Below, in pieces: positions 1 to 4,796 of a stretch of 6,300 nucleotides of DNA. Source of the DNA: an uncultured Caryophanales bacterium (lineage in GTDB: Bacteria > Bacillota_I > Bacilli_A > RFN20 > CAG-826); contig CAMKAQ010000059.1 in assembly GCA_946410525.1 (NCBI GenBank), positions 1-6,300 on the forward strand, written 5' to 3'. The position numbers and the translations under genes were made by a program. Every line of letters starts with the position of its first letter. The first letter of the stretch is position 1. Below the pieces are notes generated by a model that ran no database searches, was not told the DNA's origin, and was given only the letters and a program-made list of their open reading frames with translations.

Positions 1-25
1 AAAAGAGGATAGGAAAACAAAAAAA

Positions 26-89
26 GTATAAAAAGTATAACGAAGTATAAAAAGTATGATAAAGTATAATCGAAAAGAAAAAGTATAAA
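26..89 (+). repeat. Phased AGTATAA-type repeat array in the leader of the ATPase gene
   Basis: Six copies of the word GTATAA (one variant, GTATGA) have their G at 26, 35, 45, 54, 64 and 83. The steps are 9, 10, 9, 10 and 19 bp, so the array behaves as a 19-bp unit made of two half-units, with one half-unit degenerate near 73. The first two 19-bp units (26-44 and 45-63) match closely over their first 13 bases. The + strand here is almost free of C. Each copy contains a -10-like hexamer (TATAAA, TATAAC, TATGAT or TATAAT), and the reverse complement reads TATACT in most copies. The array ends just before the ribosome binding site of the ATPase gene. By position it could be an operator, a multiple promoter, or both; the role is inference. 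Confidence 0.85.
65..70 (+). promoter_or_regulatory. Candidate -10 element (TATAAT) for the ATPase gene
   Basis: This is the only copy in the array that matches the sigma-70 consensus -10 exactly. Transcription would start near 76-78, leaving a leader of about 30 nt before the ATG at 106. No TTGACA-like -35 lies 16-18 bp upstream; that stretch is occupied by another repeat copy. TATGAT at 55-60 is an equally placed alternative. The assignment is therefore weak. Confidence 0.35.
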
Positions 90-92
90 AAC

Positions 93-97
93 GGAGG
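93..97 (+). promoter_or_regulatory. Ribosome binding site (GGAGG) of the ATPase gene
   Basis: GGAGG lies 8 nt before the ATG at 106 and fixes that codon as the start. Confidence 0.9.
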
Positions 98-105
98 AAA
101 CAGAC

Positions 106-1155
106 ATGAGCAACCCTTTCACATTAATGTTTGGCAAAGAGCCTAAATCTTTGATTTCAAATTCAGGCCAATTTGACTCGATCAAGGATTCTTTCTTATC
201 TGATTCGCCTGCAGCAGCCGTGGAACTCATAACTGGAGTTAGGGGTTCCGGCAAAACCGTTATGCTCACAAGATTGAGCAAGTATTTCTCTGCGCTCAAA
301 GACTGGATCGTCGTTGAACTCAATCCAGAGACCGATATGCTTGAGTACCTCGCTAGCAGCGTTTACGAGCAGGCCAACATGAAATTCCGTTTTCTTAAAA
401 AGGAGTTCAGCTTCTCCTTCCAAGGCCTTTCAATTAGCCTCTCTGGCGAAAAGCCTGTCTCAAACGTTGTCACTCTCCTTGAACAAATGTTCGAGGTCAT
501 CAAAAAGAAAGGCAAAAAGGTTCTTATCTGCATTGACGATATCTCAAACAACCAGAACGTTAAGACTTTCGTTCAACAATATCAGATCTTTATCAGAAAA
601 GATTATCCGCTTTACCTGCTTATGACTGGTCTATATGAAAACGTCCGCAGTCTTCAAAATGAAAAATCTCTTACCTTCTTATATCGAGCGCCAAGCACAA
701 ACATCGGTTCATTAAACCTTATGGAAATTGCTGACTCATTCGAGGGAACACTCAAGGTCAGCAGAGAAGAAGCTGTTAAAATGGCAAAGCTAACAAATGG
801 CTATGCCTTCGCTTATCAAGTCCTTGGGTATGCTTTTTACGAAAGCGGCAAAAATAAACTGGACGAAGGAATCTTGAAAGAATTCGATGGCAAACTCCGT
901 GAGTATGTCTATGAGAAAATCTATTTTGATCTTCCTGACAATGAGAAAAAGATAATTAATGTTTTAGCAGACCTCGATATTGGTAAAACGTCAGAAATCA
1001 TGAAGGCCTTAAATATAGGCAAAGAGGCTCTCTCCCCATATAGAGACAAACTTCTCAAAAAAGGAGTCATCGCCAAATCCGGTTGGGGCGAAGTCTCATT
1101 CGCCCTCCCCCGCTTCAAAGAATTCATTCTGGCAAACAGAGAATTTGATTACTGA
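106..1155 (+). CDS. P-loop ATPase with C-terminal winged-helix-like domain
   Basis: This 349-residue cytoplasmic protein resembles the AAA_16/archaeal-type ATPase families, with no signal peptide or membrane segment. The Walker A motif GVRGSGKT is at residues 44-51. A hydrophobic Walker B strand ends in D144-D145, and a sensor-1-like strand ends in T174-G175. Residues 275-345 look like a winged helix-turn-helix: helices around LPDNEKKIINVLADL, the TSEIMKALNIG and LSPYRDKLLKKGVI stretches, then a short hairpin and FALPRFKEF. The ATG at 106 has GGAGG 8 nt upstream; the stop is TGA. The gene stands alone on its strand, behind a repeat array that its winged helix might bind. Base composition and codon use look more A/T-rich and less biased than the operon opposite, so the gene may be weakly expressed or acquired. 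The N-terminal stretch (MSNPFTLMFGK) resembles orphan 'ATP-binding protein' genes I recall from Firmicutes, whose role is unknown to me. No toxin, nuclease or protease domain is visible, so a defence or toxin-antitoxin role cannot be claimed. Confidence 0.88.
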   Translation: MSNPFTLMFGKEPKSLISNSGQFDSIKDSFLSDSPAAAVELITGVRGSGKTVMLTRLSKYFSALKDWIVVELNPETDMLEYLASSVYEQANMKFRFLKKEFSFSFQGLSISLSGEKPVSNVVTLLEQMFEVIKKKGKKVLICIDDISNNQNVKTFVQQYQIFIRKDYPLYLLMTGLYENVRSLQNEKSLTFLYRAPSTNIGSLNLMEIADSFEGTLKVSREEAVKMAKLTNGYAFAYQVLGYAFYESGKNKLDEGILKEFDGKLREYVYEKIYFDLPDNEKKIINVLADLDIGKTSEIMKALNIGKEALSPYRDKLLKKGVIAKSGWGEVSFALPRFKEFILANREFDY

Positions 1156-1179
1156 ACTCCACTGCTACAAAATCAAAAA

Positions 1180-1200
1180 AAGCCCTGCAAAACAGGGCTT
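1180..1200. terminator. Bidirectional intrinsic terminator between convergent genes
   Basis: Perfect 8-bp arms AAGCCCTG (1180-1187) and CAGGGCTT (1193-1200) enclose a CAAAA loop. On the + strand the hairpin is followed by AATTTTTT, 25 nt after the ATPase stop. On the minus strand it is followed directly by a T run (complement of the A tract at 1174-1180), starting 17 nt after the protease stop. One hairpin can end both transcripts. Confidence 0.9.
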
Positions 1201-1217
1201 AATTTTTTGTTTAAGGT

Positions 1218-2957
1218 CTAGTTGTCGAGCTTGATCTCAAGCTTGGCAATCGCGCCATACTCATCGTCTTTAACGATGTCTTTGACCTTGAGGTAGTAGT
1301 TGAAGGTGCAAGACTCATCGATGGTGAACTTCATCTTGTCGCCTTGCCATCCAGTCGTGGTCTTGGCCTTGTTCCAGAGGTTAGTTCCACTTGGCATGAA
1401 GGTCTTGGCCCAAGCGGTCTTGGAATTGAGGTTGAAACGCTGACCCTTGGTGAAGAGGGAGCCGTTGTTGGCGGTGAAATTGGCGGTGTTGGTCCAGTTC
1501 ATCGAGCTATCGACATTAGAGGAATCCATCAAGGAGAGCTGGCAGAAGTACTGCTTTGCGCTTCCATCTTCGTTTGGCCAGAAGTCGAGGTCAGTGCGGG
1601 CGCCACCTCTTCCAGCGTGGGAGTTGGTGTTTCTGACATCTCCACCGTTTCTGCCAAGGTCATTAGGATCAGAGATCCACTCATCGTGGTTGCCTCTCCA
1701 CATACGGTTGTCGACGTGGGTGATTCTGATGCCAGGGATGGTGAAGCCTTTGGTGTTTTCGTAGCCGTTCTTGTAGTCACGCTCAGCAAGTCCATAAGGA
1801 CCCATGAGCTCGACCATCATGAACTCATCGAAAGCGGTCATGTTGTAATTTGGGGAAGCAAGGACTAAGCAGTCACCAGTGAGGGTTGTCGCTCTAAGAG
1901 TGATCTCAGCGACCTTTCCGCCAGTGAGCATGTCTTCCTTGATGACCCATGGGTTGACCCAGCCATAATGGAATTTGGAGAAAGCGTTATGATCTCCGAT
2001 GTTCTGATCCATGAGGTCAACACCACCCATTGGTTTCCAGACGTTGTTGTAATCGTAGTAGTCGAGAACGCCATAGGTGTGTCCGGTCTCGTGGATGAGG
2101 GTGTGGGTGTCATATCCGTCAAACTTGCTGATGAAGTTCGTGGAGGCGAAAGCCAAAGTCTTGATGTTTGGGCTCACGAGGTTTGGACTGGAGCTTGTGT
2201 CATAAGTGACATAGGCCCACCAGAACTCGGTGCTGGTCTCGGTGTATGGGTAAGCGTAGACGTTCCAAACAAGATCGATGTATCCGTCGTTGTCGCTATC
2301 GAAGTCTTGCCAGGTGTATTGCCAATCCGCGCCTAAGAGACCATGGTTGGCTTTGTTGTATTCGGTGTTGTACCAGTTCTTGAGGTAGTTGGAAGCATGG
2401 ACGCCACCGCTGCCGCCAGAGGCGTTCTTGAATTGGGTGGCGGTACCGTTATATTGAACCCAGCATGGAAGAACGACGACATCGAACGCGCCTTTGCCAA
2501 ATGAGGACCGCTCATAGAAGCTCTTAACCGAATAGATGTCGGCGTGAGAAAGCTGTTTCAGTTCCTCGTCACTTGCGGTGAAGGCCTTGTTAATTCTTGT
2601 CAAAAGAGCGTCATCAGCGACGATGGTGTCTCTTGAATCGGCTTCATCTTTCTGGAAGCAGATAGGGTTGACAAGGAGTTTCTGCTTCTTGCCATCCTCT
2701 GGGTGAGAATTGACGTGTGGATCTCCTGCGGCTTTATAGATCGAAGCGCGGTTTAAGTTATGGGTTGTTCCATCTGCGGCAGTATATGTCGTGACGCCTC
2801 TTGGAAGATCATCGTTTTTGAGATCATAGGTGATTTCCTCAGAAGCCAAGGAAGAAGCTTCCTCAGATGATGAAGAGCTTTCTACTGGTGGTTTGTCACA
2901 GGCAGTAAGGCAGATGCTTAACGTTGCTGCTCCGACAACAAGTAATTTCTTGTTCAT
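1218..2957 (-). CDS. M6-like zinc metalloprotease, surface lipoprotein
   Basis: This predicted secreted, membrane-anchored protease has 579 residues. The N-terminus is a lipoprotein signal: MNKK, a hydrophobic core, then lipobox L-T-A-C with the lipidated cysteine at residue 20. A Ser/Glu-rich tether follows (about 26-41). The zinc site is HETGHTYGVLD at 289-299, fitting HExxHxxGxxD with H289, E290, H293 and a probable third ligand at D299. A downstream GGVDLMDQ...HYGW stretch (about 311-333) resembles the conserved region after the active site in M6 (immune inhibitor A-like) peptidases. An Asp-rich DFDSDNDGYID loop (218-228) looks like a calcium site. The C-terminal 200 residues are rich in aromatic residues and Asn/Thr and are probably beta-structured. 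The start at 2957 is chosen over an in-frame ATG at 3041 because of the lipoprotein signal and the AAAGGAG 8 nt upstream. The gene is last in the opp operon, 14 bp after the DUF3899-like gene. It may release peptides for the transporter; the real substrate is unknown. Confidence 0.9.
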   Translation of the reverse strand: MNKKLLVVGAATLSICLTACDKPPVESSSSSEEASSLASEEITYDLKNDDLPRGVTTYTAADGTTHNLNRASIYKAAGDPHVNSHPEDGKKQKLLVNPICFQKDEADSRDTIVADDALLTRINKAFTASDEELKQLSHADIYSVKSFYERSSFGKGAFDVVVLPCWVQYNGTATQFKNASGGSGGVHASNYLKNWYNTEYNKANHGLLGADWQYTWQDFDSDNDGYIDLVWNVYAYPYTETSTEFWWAYVTYDTSSSPNLVSPNIKTLAFASTNFISKFDGYDTHTLIHETGHTYGVLDYYDYNNVWKPMGGVDLMDQNIGDHNAFSKFHYGWVNPWVIKEDMLTGGKVAEITLRATTLTGDCLVLASPNYNMTAFDEFMMVELMGPYGLAERDYKNGYENTKGFTIPGIRITHVDNRMWRGNHDEWISDPNDLGRNGGDVRNTNSHAGRGGARTDLDFWPNEDGSAKQYFCQLSLMDSSNVDSSMNWTNTANFTANNGSLFTKGQRFNLNSKTAWAKTFMPSGTNLWNKAKTTTGWQGDKMKFTIDESCTFNYYLKVKDIVKDDEYGAIAKLEIKLDN

Positions 2958-2965
2958 GGTGTTTT

Positions 2966-2972
2966 CTCCTTT
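2966..2972 (-). promoter_or_regulatory. Ribosome binding site deciding the protease start
   Basis: On the minus strand AAAGGAG lies 8 nt before the ATG at 2957. Its first base is the last base of the TGA stop of the preceding gene (2972-2974), so translation of the two genes is probably coupled. It argues against the upstream ATG at 3041, which would add 28 residues ahead of a complete signal peptide. Confidence 0.88.
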
Positions 2973-3448
2973 CAGTGAATTTGGTTCATGTAGATAGCGA
3001 TAAGGATGATGCCCACCGCTAAGAAGATTAGGGATAGCCACAAGAGAGGGAAGGTGGCCCTTCTCTTCTCATGGTCTTTGAGGACTTTGTATTCGTAGAA
3101 GGTACGTGGGAAGTTCTCTTGCCTGTACTTTGGTCTAAAGACATTGAGGAAGACGAGCTTCACGGAATACGAGACAAGGTCGAATGCCCCTTTGGATGAG
3201 ACGTATCCAAGGACGAAGGCGGAGAATCCTAAGATTCCGCTAAGTCCGATGGCGTCCCCCGCTAAGCGAAGCGGAAGATTGAACGCGTCATTCCCGCTAA
3301 GGGCGAAGTACTCAATGACGGCGATGATGCCGGCAGTGATGCTAAGAGCGATTAGTGAGATGATGGCGTTCTTCCAGAAGCGGGCTTTGTTTTTTGTAGT
3401 CTCATCTTCGGTGCGGAAGCCTTCCCCCGCTAACGGGATCTTGCTCAT
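2972..3448 (-). CDS. DUF3899-like small integral membrane protein
   Basis: This 158-residue protein has three predicted transmembrane helices: about 28-50, 62-83 and 132-154. Between helices 2 and 3 lies a basic cytoplasmic-type loop (about 100-131, FRPKYRQ...KDHEKRR). The end of helix 2 and what follows, GYVSSKGAFDLVSYSVKLVF (81-100), resembles the conserved core of DUF3899, a small-membrane-protein family of unknown function in Firmicutes. I recognise this by pattern, not by search. The start ATG overlaps the oppF stop as ATGA, with GAGG about 10 nt upstream inside oppF. It is followed 14 bp later by the protease. Its position between transporter ATPases and a surface protease suggests a role in transporter assembly or peptide uptake, but nothing in the sequence shows a biochemical activity. 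The DNA also holds five copies of TTAGCGG. Confidence 0.85.
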   Translation of the reverse strand: MSKIPLAGEGFRTEDETTKNKARFWKNAIISLIALSITAGIIAVIEYFALSGNDAFNLPLRLAGDAIGLSGILGFSAFVLGYVSSKGAFDLVSYSVKLVFLNVFRPKYRQENFPRTFYEYKVLKDHEKRRATFPLLWLSLIFLAVGIILIAIYMNQIH

Positions 3449-4794
3449 TTTTTGAGTTCCTCAAGATACTTCTTCTCCTCAGCGTCGTTGCATCTGACGA
3501 AGTGGCCTGGGACGATCTCACGGTAAGTTGGCTCTTGTTCGGAGTAATCGTGGTCGGTCATTGGGTTATAGATGATACGGGTCCTGTTCTTCTCGACGAT
3601 TGGGTCAGGGAATGGGACCGCGGAGAGGAGCGATTTTGTATATGGGTGAAGCGGATGGGCGAAGAGTTCGTCACTCGAGGCCAATTCGACGACGTTGCCA
3701 TAATACATAACGGCGATTCTGTCGCAGAAGTATTTGACGACGGAAAGGTTATGGGCGATGAAGATGATGGTGAGTCCAAGGGTGTTCCTTAACTCATTAA
3801 GGAGGTTGATGACCTGAGCTTGGACGGAGACATCAAGAGCGGACACTGGCTCATCAGCAACGATGAGTTCAGGCTTCATGATGATGGCACGGGCGATGCC
3901 GATACGCTGACGCTGGCCACCGCTGAATTCGTGTGGGTAACGTGTCGCGTGTTCTGGGACAAGGCCGACGAGTTTGAGGACACGGTTGACCTCATTGTCG
4001 ATGTATTCCTTATCTTTGACGCCATTGATGATGAGGCCTTCCGCGATGATGTTGCGGACGGTCATACGAGGATTTAAGGAAGCGATTGGGTCTTGGAAGA
4101 TCATCTGGACCTTGTGGGACAAGGTAGTTCTCTTGGCCTCGGCAAGTTCCTTTTTGTATTCTTCCTCAAGCTTTTCTTTCTCTTCGGCTTTGGCCTCGGA
4201 GAGAAGCTTCTCATATTTCTCTTTGACCTTCTCCACCTCATGGGCGGCTAAGTTCTGGTTGACGTGCTTCTCGTCTTCATGAGCGGCCTTAATCTTGGCA
4301 AGCTGCTCAGTTCTGATCGCTTCAACCTTGGCTTTGATTTCGGCGATCTTCTTATCGATGGCCGCGGCCTCAGGAGAGCCTGGGGCATAATCGGATTTCT
4401 TGGCCTCAAGGTCTTTGATCTCCGCTTTAGCGCGGATGCCAGTCCACTTGATCTCCTTCTCGTTCCATCTGGTTCCCGCGGCGATTCTCACGCCTTCAAG
4501 ATAGATGTCACCAGAAGTGATTGGGTATAGGCGAAGGATGTCACGACCTGTTGTGGTCTTGCCACATCCTGATTCGCCAACAAGACCGAAGACCTCGCCT
4601 TTATAGACGTCGAATGAGACGTCATGAACGGCTTTGAGGTATTTGATGTCGCTGTTCTTGAAATGGAAGTACTGTTTGACGTGCTTGAGCTCAAGAAGCT
4701 TCTCAGCGTTCTTGTAATCGACTTTCTTGACGAAGGACTCTTGCTCAACAAGAGGGGTCTTCTTCGCAGGAGCTTTTTTCTTGGTTTCTGCCAT
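3445..4794 (-). CDS. oppF: Oligopeptide ABC transporter ATP-binding protein OppF, with coiled-coil insertion
   Basis: This is one of the two cytoplasmic ATPases that power Opp peptide import; it would pair with the neighbouring OppD. It has 449 residues, against roughly 310-330 for typical OppF. Order of motifs: a Lys/Ala/Pro-rich tail (1-15), Walker A GESGCGKT (73-80), Q-loop QMIFQDP (Q234), signature SGGQRQR (291-297), Walker B LIVADEP (310-316, catalytic E315), D-loop SALD (318-321), H-loop H348, and the Opp/Dpp C-terminal HPYT motif (383-386). The C-terminus ends in the OppF-type stretch EPTYREIVPGHFVRC. All catalytic motifs are intact, so it should be active. About 120 charged residues (about 104-224) are inserted between Walker A and the Q-loop and look like a helical hairpin or coiled coil. 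The start has a strong Shine-Dalgarno and lies 2 bp after oppD; the stop overlaps the next gene. The substrate could be di- or oligopeptides; the sequence does not decide. Confidence 0.93.
   Translation of the reverse strand: MAETKKKAPAKKTPLVEQESFVKKVDYKNAEKLLELKHVKQYFHFKNSDIKYLKAVHDVSFDVYKGEVFGLVGESGCGKTTTGRDILRLYPITSGDIYLEGVRIAAGTRWNEKEIKWTGIRAKAEIKDLEAKKSDYAPGSPEAAAIDKKIAEIKAKVEAIRTEQLAKIKAAHEDEKHVNQNLAAHEVEKVKEKYEKLLSEAKAEEKEKLEEEYKKELAEAKRTTLSHKVQMIFQDPIASLNPRMTVRNIIAEGLIINGVKDKEYIDNEVNRVLKLVGLVPEHATRYPHEFSGGQRQRIGIARAIIMKPELIVADEPVSALDVSVQAQVINLLNELRNTLGLTIIFIAHNLSVVKYFCDRIAVMYYGNVVELASSDELFAHPLHPYTKSLLSAVPFPDPIVEKNRTRIIYNPMTDHDYSEQEPTYREIVPGHFVRCNDAEEKKYLEELKK
4123..4485 (-). other. 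Helical insertion domain in OppF (about residues 104-224)
   Basis: The insert lies between the strand after Walker A (SGDIYLEG) and the Q-loop, where ordinary OppF has only a short linker. It is dominated by Lys, Glu and Ala. Probable helices at about 113-134, 142-175 and 182-223 are broken by a YAPGSP turn and an HVNQN turn. It has no hydrophobic stretch, so it should project into the cytoplasm. Function unknown. Confidence 0.8.
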
Positions 4795-4796
4795 TG

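Noticed and set aside
26..89. The leader repeat as a CRISPR array or iteron origin
   Set aside because: The units are 9-10 bp with no spacers of CRISPR size. No cas, rep or dnaA-like gene or DnaA box was seen.
1228..1243. Perfect inverted repeat AGCTTGA-TC-TCAAGCT near the protease stop
   Set aside because: It lies in coding sequence for a KLEIKLD repeat, has only a 2-nt loop and no T run next to it. The real terminator is at 1180-1200.
1344..1868. Open frame of 174 codons opposite the protease gene
   Set aside because: It is antisense to a clear M6-like gene and low in complexity (rich in Val, Gly and Glu), as expected for a shadow frame. The other antisense frames in the operon were rejected on the same grounds.
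2958..3041. A start 28 codons upstream for the metalloprotease, at 3041
   Set aside because: The added residues overlap the DUF3899-like gene in another frame and precede a complete lipoprotein signal peptide. The AAAGGAG at 2966-2972 points to the ATG at 2957.
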